DNA from: Achromobacter xylosoxidans
GTDB taxonomy: Bacteria > Pseudomonadota > Gammaproteobacteria > Burkholderiales > Burkholderiaceae_B
Direction: 5' to 3'
Length of the DNA stretch: 64,000 nucleotides
Assembly: GCF_002192695.1 (NCBI RefSeq)
Contig: NZ_MTLG01000071.1
Coordinates: 1-64,000, forward strand
Below, piece after piece: positions 35,977 through 44,461 of this stretch. The notes under the pieces were generated by a model, which was not told where the DNA came from, did not search any database, and worked only from the letters and a program-made list of their open reading frames with translations. Positions within the stretch are counted from its first letter, which is position 1, and each line of letters begins with the position of its first letter. Both the position numbers and the translations under genes were made by a program.

Positions 35977-36456
35977 TCAGAGTAAGGGCAGGTTAAGGCC
36001 GAGAAAACTCTTGAATGCAAAAGCCACGGCAATCAGCCCTCCTGAGATTTTCAGGTTTCTCAGGGTTGAATATGAAGTGGCGGCCAGCGAGGCGCAGAAA
36101 ACCAGGAATATGATGCCGACGATCATATTGACTGCGCCGGATATGGCGGCGCAGCCGACCAGGCTCAGCATGATGATGGAAATGTTCTTGATGCTGTGGC
36201 TCATCGGAACCGGCGGCGTGAAGAACGAGGTGATTGCCGTGATCAGGCCGATGGCGAACAGCGCTGAGCTTGCCATGAGCGGAAAGAGGCCCGGTCCGCC
36301 CCTGGAAAATGTTCCTACCTGGTACTTGAGTGCTGTAACTCCGAAAAAAAGGGCGAATATCATCATGAATACGCCCCTGACAAAATTCTGGTTATTCATA
36401 TGCCTATGAATACCCCTCTCCACATTTATATTGCCGCTGCTTTCTTGAAGCACCAT
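35977..36456 (-). CDS. tctB: Tripartite tricarboxylate transporter small membrane subunit TctB
   Basis: A 159-residue protein with four hydrophobic segments (GVFMMIFALFFGVTAL, FPLMASSALFAIGLITAIT, ISIIMLSLVGCAAISGAV, MIVGIIFLVFCASLAATSY), the TctB pattern. FSRGGPGLFPL matches the conserved G-P-G-x-FP motif. The ATG at 36456 is chosen for its strong AAGGAG site; a second ATG at 36399 would remove a 19-residue polar leader and cannot be excluded. Codon use is noticeably more AT-rich than in the flanking housekeeping genes. Confidence 0.88.
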   Translation of the reverse strand: MVLQESSGNINVERGIHRHMNNQNFVRGVFMMIFALFFGVTALKYQVGTFSRGGPGLFPLMASSALFAIGLITAITSFFTPPVPMSHSIKNISIIMLSLVGCAAISGAVNMIVGIIFLVFCASLAATSYSTLRNLKISGGLIAVAFAFKSFLGLNLPLL

Positions 36457-36785
36457 GCTCTCCTTGTTATATGAATGCGCTTGCAAGGAGCTGGAATTCT
36501 CGATCCCCTTACAAACGCCTGAGAGAGTCTAATAACGGCCACTTTCACTCGGCTTTCGGCTTTTAGAGAGAAATTTGAGATTTCATGCTCGCTAACCCTA
36601 GGGGTAGCAAAAAATTTTTCTGCCGGAATGTGGTATTCAGCTTTTATTAAGCAGAGAGAAAGGAAAGTTAAAGTAATCAGTCAGTATGGAGTCAGAATTC
36701 GTTCAGAAAATATTCAGAATATGGTGTCAGAAGAAGCCGCAAATTAATCTCTTCGCACGACCCGGGTGATATTCGGTGCGATTAA
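36457..36785. promoter_or_regulatory. AT-rich control region upstream of tctB
   Basis: A 329-base AT-rich gap with no gene. An imperfect hairpin (about 36591-36608, GCTAACCC/GGGGTAGC) is followed by A6T5. A 13-base direct repeat TATGG(A/T)GTCAGAA occurs at 36685-36697 and 36720-36732, 35 bases apart, which could be regulator half-sites. The tctB promoter must lie here. Confidence 0.5.
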
Positions 36786-37307
36786 CTATGCCTTTGAATC
36801 CCACAAGGGCTGGCGCGTCGCTTCCAGGTGCGTCAGATAAAGGCGCAGATCGAACTCATACTGGTGGTACTGCGGCTCCATGCGCAGGCACATGCTGTAG
36901 AAGGCTTTGTTGTGGTCTTTTTCCTTCAGGTGGGCCAGCTCATGCACCGTGATCATCTTCAGGAATTCCGCCGGCACGGTCTTGAACAGCGTCGCCACCC
37001 GGATTTCATGCTTGGCCTTGAGCTTGCCGCCCTGCACGCGCGAGATATAGGTGTGCTGGCCGAGCGCATGCTGGATCACGTGGATCTTGCTGTCGAAGGC
37101 GACTTTGTTGATCTGGTCGCCATTGCGCATATAGGCGTTCTTCAGGTCCGTCACATATTGGTAGAGCGCCCGGTCGGTACGCACGTCGTGAGGGCCCGCA
37201 GGATAGCGCGCCAGCAGCGCCGGGCCCAGCTTGTCTTGGTCGAGCAGCTTTTGGGCCTGGGCGAGCAGGGATTCCGGATATCCGGTCAGGTACTTCAAGG
37301 TGGACAT
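36786..37307 (-). CDS. YgjP-like zinc metallopeptidase domain protein
   Basis: A 173-residue protein of the YgjP/DUF45 (WLM-like, M48-related) group. The zinc site is HELAHLKEKDHNKAFY: HExxH plus a downstream His. The ATG at 37307 opens MSTLKYLTGYPES; there is no clear ribosome site, and an in-frame TTG two codons upstream is less likely. A degenerate copy of this gene lies at 34174-34361. The substrate is unknown. It lies 14 bases downstream of the nucleotidyltransferase gene and may be co-transcribed. Confidence 0.88.
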   Translation of the reverse strand: MSTLKYLTGYPESLLAQAQKLLDQDKLGPALLARYPAGPHDVRTDRALYQYVTDLKNAYMRNGDQINKVAFDSKIHVIQHALGQHTYISRVQGGKLKAKHEIRVATLFKTVPAEFLKMITVHELAHLKEKDHNKAFYSMCLRMEPQYHQYEFDLRLYLTHLEATRQPLWDSKA

Positions 37308-37321
37308 GATCAAAAATGGAG

Positions 37322-37906
37322 TTACGGCATGACGGTCAGGCGCGGCCAGGTCTCGGCATGGCGTTTGGCGGCGAGCCGCGAAGCATAGGCTTCGGGGTCC
37401 GCGGCGGGACTGGGCCGCAATACCAGCGCGAACAGGTCGGTCAGGCCGTGCGGGGCGATGATCTGCACCTGGTCGTCGTGCGTCAGGCGCACGGCGATGC
37501 AGGTGGCGGTTTCAGGCCAGGCCGCGATGCCGGCCGCCAGCGATGATGCCGGGGGCGGAGCGACGCCCTCGCTGTTTCGGCGCCACAGGTGCACGCGGGC
37601 CTGGTTCACCACCTCCCAGGGCACCTCGGGCGCGGCGTCGCGCAGGCGGCGGGCGACTTCCTCTTCATGTGCGGTAGAGAGGTCGGTGGGGTCGTGGTAA
37701 ACGAAGTCGACGTCGGTTGGGGCATGGCTGCCTGCCGGGTAGCCGTGCAGGTGATTCCAGACCAGGGCGCGGACCGCGCCGGCTCCTATGCAGCCATCCA
37801 CGGGCCCGTGATCACGGGCGACGCGCAGCCAACGCATCAGCGGCGCGTGCCCCAGGACCAGCCGGCGCAGCGTGGCGGCGTGCCGATCCCCGGGCAGCGC
37901 CTGCAC
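37322..37906 (-). CDS. Nucleotidyltransferase family protein (NTP_transf_6-like)
   Basis: About 194 residues. CIGAGAVRALVWNHLHGYPAG and TDVDFVYHD give the G-x-G-A-x-R and DxD nucleotidyltransferase motifs of this small bacterial family, and the C-terminal part has NQARVHLW. The substrate is not known. The GTG at 37906 is chosen because it lies just past the dsbB stop and gives the expected N-terminal helix (LRRLVLGHAPLMRWLRVARD). A start at the internal ATG near LMRW is possible. Confidence 0.82.
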   Translation of the reverse strand: MQALPGDRHAATLRRLVLGHAPLMRWLRVARDHGPVDGCIGAGAVRALVWNHLHGYPAGSHAPTDVDFVYHDPTDLSTAHEEEVARRLRDAAPEVPWEVVNQARVHLWRRNSEGVAPPPASSLAAGIAAWPETATCIAVRLTHDDQVQIIAPHGLTDLFALVLRPSPAADPEAYASRLAAKRHAETWPRLTVMP

Positions 37907-37911
37907 GGTGC

Positions 37912-38397
37912 TTACTGCGAACCGCCGCGCCGGAACACGACAGGCAGCGCCATGAAGAAAATGACGACGAAGAGCGTGAGGCTCCACAGGGCGTACTCGA
38001 TGCCCAGCACCGGCACCTTGGCGTCCATGCAGGTCGCATAGATGCCGAACAGCCAAGGCACGGCGCTTTCCAGGCCGATGCCGGTCATGAAGCGGTCGGC
38101 GAAGGTCTGGTCGCAGGACAGCATGTTGGCGGCCACGCTGTACTGATACCACGCGGCCGCGATGCCGCTCAGGGACAGCAGCGCGGTGAGCGCGCCGCAC
38201 AGGCGCGTCAGGGCGCGTCCGCCGCCGAATCCGCCGATCAGCGCGATGACGCCGATCACCAGGTAGATCAGGCGCTGCATGACGCACCAGGCGCAGGGCG
38301 GCATGTCGAAGACATGCTGGGAAACCAGGGCGAGGCCGACGGCGGCGAAGCAGAAGAGGGCGATCAGGCGGAGCAGGCGTTCTGAGCGAGAGGTCAT
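37912..38397 (-). CDS. dsbB: Disulfide bond formation protein DsbB
   Basis: A 161-residue inner-membrane protein with four membrane helices. The first periplasmic cysteine pair is in PPCAWCVMQR and the second pair is SCDQ and TCMD, so all four redox cysteines are present. It re-oxidises DsbA and passes electrons to quinone. It lies between marC and the nucleotidyltransferase gene on the same strand. Confidence 0.94.
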   Translation of the reverse strand: MTSRSERLLRLIALFCFAAVGLALVSQHVFDMPPCAWCVMQRLIYLVIGVIALIGGFGGGRALTRLCGALTALLSLSGIAAAWYQYSVAANMLSCDQTFADRFMTGIGLESAVPWLFGIYATCMDAKVPVLGIEYALWSLTLFVVIFFMALPVVFRRGGSQ

Positions 38398-38448
38398 TGT
38401 TGCTTTGCAAGGGTTGAAAAAAGGGCTGGACGCGGCGTCCGGCCAGGC

Positions 38449-39162
38449 TTAGGCCTTGGGAATCGGAATTGGTTGCATCACTTGCTGCAACACGCCCAGC
38501 AGCAGCTCGCGCGAGCCTTCCCAGAAGATCTGCACGCCCAGGCACAGCATGATGAAGGCCGATAGGCGCATGAACACCGCGGTGCCGTTGTCGCCCAGGC
38601 GGTGCAGCATCTGCGCGGCAAAGCGTAGGCAGATGTAGAGCGTCACCGACACGACGATGATGCCCGGGATGGATCCGCCCAGCCGCAGCAGGCTCAGCAC
38701 GTGGTTCTGGTCGCGCAGCGACACCCCCACGGTGATGGCCGCGGCGATGGACCCGGGGCCGCAACTGATGGGGAAGGTCAGGGGATAGAACGCGCGGGCC
38801 TTGGCCATTTCCGGGGTGAAGGACTCGGCCATGCGCGCCACGCGTTCGGTGTCGGCGTCGGGCGAATTCACCAGCCGCCAGGCGCTGGCAATGACGAGCA
38901 TGCCGCCGCCGACCCGCACGATGGATAGTGAAATGCCGAAGAAGCTGAGCAATACGTTGCCCGCGACCATGGCGACGATCAGCATCAGGCAGACATTGAT
39001 GGCCACGCGCTTGGCCAGCACCATCCGGGTGGATGATGACGCGCCCTCGGTCAGCGACAGGAAGATCGGCGCGATCGCAGGCGGGTTCAGAAACGGCAAT
39101 AGGGTGGCCAGCGCGAAAAAGAAGCTGGTACCGAAAACGCGCAGATAATCGTTTAGCTCCAT
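38449..39162 (-). CDS. MarC family inner-membrane protein
   Basis: A 237-residue protein with six hydrophobic segments. FFFALATLLPFLNPPAIAPIFLSLTEG and the repeat-like FPLTFPISCGPGSIAAAITVG are the conserved loops of the MarC/YhgN/YchE family. Biochemical role is unresolved for the family and the MarC-multidrug link was withdrawn, so no transport function is claimed. Confidence 0.88.
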   Translation of the reverse strand: MELNDYLRVFGTSFFFALATLLPFLNPPAIAPIFLSLTEGASSSTRMVLAKRVAINVCLMLIVAMVAGNVLLSFFGISLSIVRVGGGMLVIASAWRLVNSPDADTERVARMAESFTPEMAKARAFYPLTFPISCGPGSIAAAITVGVSLRDQNHVLSLLRLGGSIPGIIVVSVTLYICLRFAAQMLHRLGDNGTAVFMRLSAFIMLCLGVQIFWEGSRELLLGVLQQVMQPIPIPKA

Positions 39163-39237
39163 GGGGAGGGCGTCGCCTGGCCGAAAACCGGGATTGTATG
39201 CGGTCCCGGCGGCGCTGGCGATGCCAGGCGCCCGGGC

Positions 39238-41844
39238 TCAGGCGGCGCGCTGCTGGGCTTCCTCGCCCGCGAGGGCGTCCAGGATGTCGCGCTCGAACTG
39301 CATCTGGCTGCGCGGGCGCGTCAGCGCCGAGCCATCGACGATGAACACGTCCTCGACCCGGTCCCCCAGCGTCATGATCTTGGCCATCAGCAGGTTCACC
39401 TCGTGGCGGGCGAAGACGCGCGCCAGGGCGTGCAGCAGGCCGGGGCGGTCGGTCGCGGTCACGGACAGGCGCCAGGAGGTGCTGCGCTCGTCGGGCTGCA
39501 GTTCGGCCTGCGGCATGACCGGGAACACCCGCGACACGCGCGACTGGCGGCCGCGGCCGTAGTAGCCGCCGCGGGCGGGCTGCTGCAAGGCGGCGGCGTG
39601 CGGGTCTTTCAGGCGTTCGGCCAGCTCGTGTTCGACCAGGGTGGCCTGGGCGCGCAGGTCGCTGGTGCCTTCCGGCAGCAGCACGATGAAGCTGTCCAGC
39701 GCCCAACCGTGGCGCGTGGTGTGGATGCGGGCATCCTGAATGGAAAGCGACTTGGCGTCGAAATAGCCGCAGATCGCCACGAACAGGTCGGGCGCATCGC
39801 GGGTGTAGACCATGATCTGCAGGCCTTCCCCGTGCTCGGTGGGGCGGGCCTTGACCACGGCCCGGGCCGGCTCCACCTGGTGGTAAAGGTGGCGCGTGTG
39901 CCAGGCGATGTCCGAGGCGTCGTGGCGCAGGAAGTACGCCACGTCGAGCTGGTTCCAGAAGGCTTCGCGGGCGTCGTCGCGCAGGCCCGCCAGGCGGGTC
40001 AGGCGGGCGGCCTCTTCCTTGCGTTCGGTCAGCACGGTGTGGGCGTCGGCATGGGCGCCGCCCAGGGCGGCCAGCGTCAGCTTGTACAGGTCTTCCAGCA
40101 ACTTGCCCTTCCAGGCATTCCAGACCTTGGGGCTGGTGCCGCGGATATCGGCCACCGTCAGCAGGTACAGCGCGGTCAGGTGGCGCTCGTCCTTCACGGT
40201 GGCGGCGAAGTCCTGCACCACGGCGGGGTCGGACAGGTCGCGCTTCTGCGCCACGGCCGACATCAGCAGGTGCTGGCGCACCAGGAATTCGACCAGTTGG
40301 GTGTCCTCGGGCTCCATGCCATGGTCTTGCGCGAACTTGCGCACTTCGCGCGCGCCCAGTTCGGAATGGTCGCCGCCGCGGCCCTTGGCGATGTCGTGGA
40401 ACAGCGCCGCCACATACAGCAGCCAGTGCCGGTCCAGGCCGGCGATCAGCTGGCTGGCCAGCGGATACTCCTGGGCATGTTCGGGCATGGTGAAGCGGCG
40501 CAGGTTGCGCACCACCGCCAGCGTGTGCTGGTCGACCGTGTAGGCATGGAACAGGTCGTGCTGCATCTGGCCCACGATACGGCGGAACACCGGCAGATAG
40601 CGCGGCAGGATGTTCAGCATGGTCATGCGCCGCAGCTCGTGCACGATGCCGCGCGGTTGCTGCAGGATCTGCAGGAACAGCTTGCGGTTGACCGGGTTGC
40701 GGCGGAACTGCGCGTCGATGCGGTGGCGCGAATGCCAGATGGCGCGCAGCGTCCGCGCCGACATGCCGGTCAATTCCGGATGCTGCTGCATCACCAGGAA
40801 GGCGCGCAGCAGCAAGGTGGGATTGCGCTCGAAGCCGTCGTCGCGAATGATGTCCAGGCGGTCGCGCAGGTTGCGGAAGTCGTCGTCGATGTCGCGCGCG
40901 TCGCTGTCCGGGCGCGGGAACAGGCGCTCCTCGATGTTCTGCACCAGGATGCCGTTGAGCTGCGTCACCAGCCGCGCCGCCCAGTAGTAGCGCTGCATCA
41001 GCAGCTCGCTGCCGCGGCGGGTGGCGGTGGCGTGGATGCCGTAGACCTCGGCCAGGGCCGGCTGCAGGTCGAATAGCACGCGATCCTCGCGCCGGTTCGC
41101 CAGCAGGTGCAATTCGATGCGCAGCCGCTTGAAGGCTTGTTCCGCTTTACGCAGGTCACGCGCCTCGGACGAGGTCAGCAGGCCGGCCTGCGCCACGGAT
41201 CGCCAGCTGTCGCCAAAGCCTGCCGCGCGGGCCATCCACAGGATGACCTGCAGGTCGCGCAGCCCGCCGGGCGACTCCTTGCAGTTCGGCTCCAGCGCGT
41301 AGGGCGTGTCGTGGTAGCGCGCGTGGCGCTGCTGCATTTCGACGCGCTTGGCGCGGAAGAAGGCGCGCGGGTCCAGCCGGGATTTGGTCGCGGCTTCGAA
41401 TTTCTTCATCAGCGCGCGGCTGCCGGCCAGCCAGCGTGACTCCAGCAAGGCCGTTTCCACCGTGATGTCGGCGTCCGCTTCGCGTTCGCAGTCCTCGATG
41501 GTGCGCACGCTGTGGCCGGGCTCCAGGCCCAGGTCCCACAGCGAGGCGACCAGCTTCTCGATGGCCGACTCGTCCTCGGGCGTGGGGACGTGCGGCAGCA
41601 GGATCAGCAGATCGACATCGGAATGCGGGTAGAGTTCGCCGCGGCCATAGCCGCCCACGGCCGCCAGCGTGGCGCCGGCGGGCAGGGGGCAATGCTTGAC
41701 CAGGTCGCGCAGCGCGGCGTCGACGATGCGGCGCAGCTCGGACAGCAGGGTGTCCGGCCGCAGGTGCGCGCGGAACTGCGCCACCGCGGTTCGCCGGGCT
41801 TCCTGGATGCGTTCGCGCAGGGCGCTGAGGGTTTCGGCGGTCAT
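39238..41844 (-). CDS. glnD: Bifunctional uridylyltransferase/uridylyl-removing enzyme GlnD
   Basis: An 868-residue nitrogen sensor that modifies PII proteins. The nucleotidyltransferase motif GGYGRGELYPHSDVDLLIL is at about residues 65-85. An HD domain (HDIAKGRGGDHSELG) for deuridylylation is near residue 485. Two ACT domains that sense glutamine end the protein (about 690-770 and 800-868). Length is typical. It lies 19 bases after map, a common proteobacterial arrangement. Confidence 0.97.
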   Translation of the reverse strand: MTAETLSALRERIQEARRTAVAQFRAHLRPDTLLSELRRIVDAALRDLVKHCPLPAGATLAAVGGYGRGELYPHSDVDLLILLPHVPTPEDESAIEKLVASLWDLGLEPGHSVRTIEDCEREADADITVETALLESRWLAGSRALMKKFEAATKSRLDPRAFFRAKRVEMQQRHARYHDTPYALEPNCKESPGGLRDLQVILWMARAAGFGDSWRSVAQAGLLTSSEARDLRKAEQAFKRLRIELHLLANRREDRVLFDLQPALAEVYGIHATATRRGSELLMQRYYWAARLVTQLNGILVQNIEERLFPRPDSDARDIDDDFRNLRDRLDIIRDDGFERNPTLLLRAFLVMQQHPELTGMSARTLRAIWHSRHRIDAQFRRNPVNRKLFLQILQQPRGIVHELRRMTMLNILPRYLPVFRRIVGQMQHDLFHAYTVDQHTLAVVRNLRRFTMPEHAQEYPLASQLIAGLDRHWLLYVAALFHDIAKGRGGDHSELGAREVRKFAQDHGMEPEDTQLVEFLVRQHLLMSAVAQKRDLSDPAVVQDFAATVKDERHLTALYLLTVADIRGTSPKVWNAWKGKLLEDLYKLTLAALGGAHADAHTVLTERKEEAARLTRLAGLRDDAREAFWNQLDVAYFLRHDASDIAWHTRHLYHQVEPARAVVKARPTEHGEGLQIMVYTRDAPDLFVAICGYFDAKSLSIQDARIHTTRHGWALDSFIVLLPEGTSDLRAQATLVEHELAERLKDPHAAALQQPARGGYYGRGRQSRVSRVFPVMPQAELQPDERSTSWRLSVTATDRPGLLHALARVFARHEVNLLMAKIMTLGDRVEDVFIVDGSALTRPRSQMQFERDILDALAGEEAQQRAA

Positions 41845-41863
41845 GGTGGCGGCAGGCTGTGTT

Positions 41864-42685
41864 TCAGACGGCGGGGATGACCAGGGGCTCGGTGATGAAG
41901 GCCGGCGGCTGGGGCATGCCAGGCGACAGGGTCAGGACTTCGTAACCGGTTTCGGTGACGCAGACAGCATGCTCCCATTGGGCCGACAGGCTGTGGTCGC
42001 GGGTGACGACCGTCCAGCCATCGGACAGCTGGCGGATCTCGCGGCGTCCGGCGTTGATCATGGGCTCGATGGTAAACAGCATGCCGGTCGTCAGGGGCAC
42101 GCCCGTGCCGGGCTTGCCGTAGTGCAGCACCTGCGGGTCTTCATGGAAGCGCTGGCCGATGCCGTGGCCGCAGAATTCGCGCACCACCGAAAAGCCATTG
42201 GCTTCGGCGTGCTTCTGGATCGCGTTGCCGATGTCGCCCAATGTGGCCCCGTTTTTCACCTGCTGGATGCCTTTCCACATGCATTCGAAGGTGATCTCGG
42301 TCAGGCGGCGCGACAATATGGACTGATCGCCCACCGGGTACATGCGGCTGGTGTCGCCGAACCAGCCGTCCTTGATGATGGTGACGTCGATATTCAGCGA
42401 GTCGCCGTTCTTCAGCACCTTGTCGCCCGGGATGCCGTGGCAGACCTGGTGGTTGACCGAAGTACAGATGGCGCCGGGAAAGGGCGGGTAGCCCGGAGGG
42501 GCATAGCCCACGGTGGCGGATTTCACGCCCAGCTGGTCGGTCAGGTATTCCAGGCAGAGACGGTCCAGCTCCCCGGTGGTGACCCCAGGCTTGACGTAGG
42601 GGGTGATGAAATCGAGGACTTTGGCCGCGTCCTGGCAGGCGGCGCGCATCTTGGCCAGGTCGGCTTGATTGGTGATAGTGCCCAT
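41864..42685 (-). CDS. map: Methionine aminopeptidase, type I
   Basis: A 273-residue metalloprotease that removes initiator methionine. The metal ligands lie in DSLNIDVTIIKDGWFGDTSRM (two Asp), GHGIGQRFHEDP (His), MLFTIEPMI (Glu) and QWEHAVCVTETGYE (Glu). The ATG at 42685 matches the E. coli start context (ITNQADLAKMRAA); an in-frame upstream extension has no homology. Divergent from rpsB, as in many proteobacteria. Confidence 0.97.
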   Translation of the reverse strand: MGTITNQADLAKMRAACQDAAKVLDFITPYVKPGVTTGELDRLCLEYLTDQLGVKSATVGYAPPGYPPFPGAICTSVNHQVCHGIPGDKVLKNGDSLNIDVTIIKDGWFGDTSRMYPVGDQSILSRRLTEITFECMWKGIQQVKNGATLGDIGNAIQKHAEANGFSVVREFCGHGIGQRFHEDPQVLHYGKPGTGVPLTTGMLFTIEPMINAGRREIRQLSDGWTVVTRDHSLSAQWEHAVCVTETGYEVLTLSPGMPQPPAFITEPLVIPAV

Positions 42686-43437
42686 GGAGTCGCTTGGCGA
42701 TATCTCGCTTGAATGTCTGCTTGAAAGGATAGTAGAATTATAGGCTTCCCTAAAATTTTGGGGAGCAATCGGGTTACGGCAAAGGCTGGCCCGGCGGGTG
42801 TTGGCAGCGGCATTAGGCGTTGCGCCACGCAAACCCGGCAGTTTTACTGGCAGCGGATCCTTTCATAGTGATCGGCGGCGCGCCCTGAAGTTTCACCGCA
42901 AGCGAAGGTTGTGGAGCGAAATCGGGTGGGTCGCGGGTTCCATGGACGGGCGCGCAGGCAGGAAACCAGTCGGGCTAACGTGGGCGGCGGTTGATCCAAA
43001 GCGGGCGCAAGCTGGGACGCGGCGTGCTTGTAAGCCCGGTCATGTTTTAGAGCGGCGATGCAGGCTCAGGGTCTGGACTCGGTGTGGATGTCGGCTTAAG
43101 TTCTTGAAAACGTTCGCGTTTTCTTAAGAAATGCCCCGATGGTCTGATGCGCGGTCGAACTGAAGCCAGGGCGTAAAACCCCACGCTTGAGCGCGAAGAG
43201 CTGGATTTTCCAGAGCTGGATTTCGCCGCCAACAAAACAGGTCCGGGTGCGCTTTCGGGAAACCGCCGGAAACTTCCAGGAAATTCCTGGTGGGTCTGGA
43301 CAAGCGCCTGCAAGCGTGCGGTGCAAGGCTTTTGGTCGTGGCGGCCGTCTGGGTTTATCGCGGCAGCGTAGTAGAAGACGCCCTAGGCGTCGTAGTTATT
43401 GCGGCAGTGATCGGTCGGCCCGGTTAAAATTTTGTCA
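42686..43437. other. Gene-free map / rpsB intergenic stretch
   Basis: About 750 bases with no convincing gene; the small reading frames lack ribosome sites or recognisable domains. It contains a hairpin with a UUCG tetraloop at 43106-43123 (GAAAACG/CGTTTTC), which extends outward with TTCTT/AAGAA. The map promoter and the rpsB promoter must be here. A TAAAAT hexamer at 43425-43430 could be the rpsB -10. Confidence 0.5.
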
Positions 43438-43493
43438 TCCCGCATTTGCGGGAAATCGCGCGCAACACCACCCAGGGTGTCAGCCAGAGGCTG
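43438..43493 (+). promoter_or_regulatory. Structured rpsB leader
   Basis: Three consecutive short hairpins precede rpsB: TCCCGC/GCGGGA (43438-43443 with 43448-43453), ACACC/GGTGT (43465-43469 with 43476-43480) and CAGCC/GGCTG (43481-43485 with 43489-43493). S2 represses its own mRNA through leader structure in gammaproteobacteria; a similar autoregulatory element here is inferred. Confidence 0.45.
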
Positions 43494-43533
43494 ATGCAGG
43501 TGCGGCGCAAGAAATCAACCCTTGGAGAAAGTT

Positions 43534-44283
43534 ATGTCTTTGATGCGCGAAATGCTGGAAGCGGGTGTCCACTTCGGTCACCAGACCCGCTATTGGAACC
43601 CCAAGATGGCCCCCTATATCTTCGGCCATCGCAACAAGATTCACATCATCAACCTCGAAAAGACGGTTGATAAGTACCAGGAAGCCACCAAGTTCGTGAA
43701 GCAGCTGGCTGCTCGCGGCGGCAACATCCTGTTCGTCGGCACCAAGCGCGCTGCTCGCGAGCTGGTCGCCACCGAAGCCGCCCGTTGCGGCATGCCCTTC
43801 GTCGACGCCCGCTGGCTCGGCGGCATGCTGACCAACTTCAAGACGGTCAAGACCTCGGTCAAGCGCCTGAAGGACATGGAAGTCGTGGTCGCCGAAGGCG
43901 GCGCCGAGCGCATGATCAAGAAGGAAGGCCTGCTGTTCCAACGCGAACTGGACAAGCTGAACAAGTCGATCGGCGGCATCAAGGACATGAACGGTCTGCC
44001 TGACGCCATTTTCGTGATCGACGTCGGCTACCACAAGATCGCCATCGCCGAAGCCAAGACCCTGGGCATCCCCGTGGTCGCCGTGGTTGACACCAACCAC
44101 TCGCCCGACGGCATCGACTACGTCATCCCCGGCAACGACGACTCGGCCAAGGCCATCGCGCTGTACGCCAAGGGCATCGCCGACGCCGTGCTGGAAGGCC
44201 GCGAGCAGAACCTGAACGGTCTGGTCGAAGAGCTGGGCGAAGGCCAGGAAGAGTTCGTCGAAGTGCAGGACAACCAGGCCTAA
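43534..44283 (+). CDS. rpsB: 30S ribosomal protein S2
   Basis: A 249-residue protein starting [24 protein letters not shown], the universal S2 N-terminus. It contains [18 protein letters not shown] and the conserved [19 protein letters not shown]. The ATG at 43534 has GGAGA six bases upstream; a TTG twelve bases earlier overlaps that site and is rejected. It leads the rpsB-tsf-pyrH-frr series. Confidence 0.98.
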   Translation: MSLMREMLEAGVHFGHQTRYWNPKMAPYIFGHRNKIHIINLEKTVDKYQEATKFVKQLAARGGNILFVGTKRAARELVATEAARCGMPFVDARWLGGMLTNFKTVKTSVKRLKDMEVVVAEGGAERMIKKEGLLFQRELDKLNKSIGGIKDMNGLPDAIFVIDVGYHKIAIAEAKTLGIPVVAVVDTNHSPDGIDYVIPGNDDSAKAIALYAKGIADAVLEGREQNLNGLVEELGEGQEEFVEVQDNQA

Positions 44284-44313
44284 GCCTGTTGTCATGTCCG
44301 GCGGTTAGCGTCT

Positions 44314-44342
44314 GGGAGCGGTGCCGAAAGCGGTCCGCTCCC
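44314..44342 (+). terminator. Hairpin in the rpsB-tsf gap
   Basis: An 8-bp GC stem (GGGAGCGG 44314-44321 with CCGCTCCC 44335-44342), capped by an inner CCG/CGG hairpin with an AAAG loop. A second hairpin, ATCCGC/GCGGAT, is at 44382-44398. There is no T-run, so it is more likely an attenuator or RNA-processing site that sets the S2:EF-Ts ratio than a full terminator. Confidence 0.5.
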
Positions 44343-44461
44343 GCCTCGCCGGCAATGCGAAGGTGGGCTCCCATCTTCCTGATCCGCTAGTCGCGGATGT
44401 CCCATCGAATCAAACCACTGTCCCGGTGCGCCGGGGCATGTTCTAGCAAATTGGAGCAAAC

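Noticed and set aside
37907-39706. Upstream part of a 794-codon minus-strand frame that ends at 37322
   Set aside because: Only the last ~195 codons look like a protein family (nucleotidyltransferase). The rest runs out of frame through dsbB, marC and glnD and is Arg/Pro-rich noise.
42798-43326. Small frames in the map-rpsB gap (for example 42798-43127 plus, 43047-43313 minus)
   Set aside because: No ribosome sites, no domains, and low-complexity translations; the stretch is better read as non-coding.
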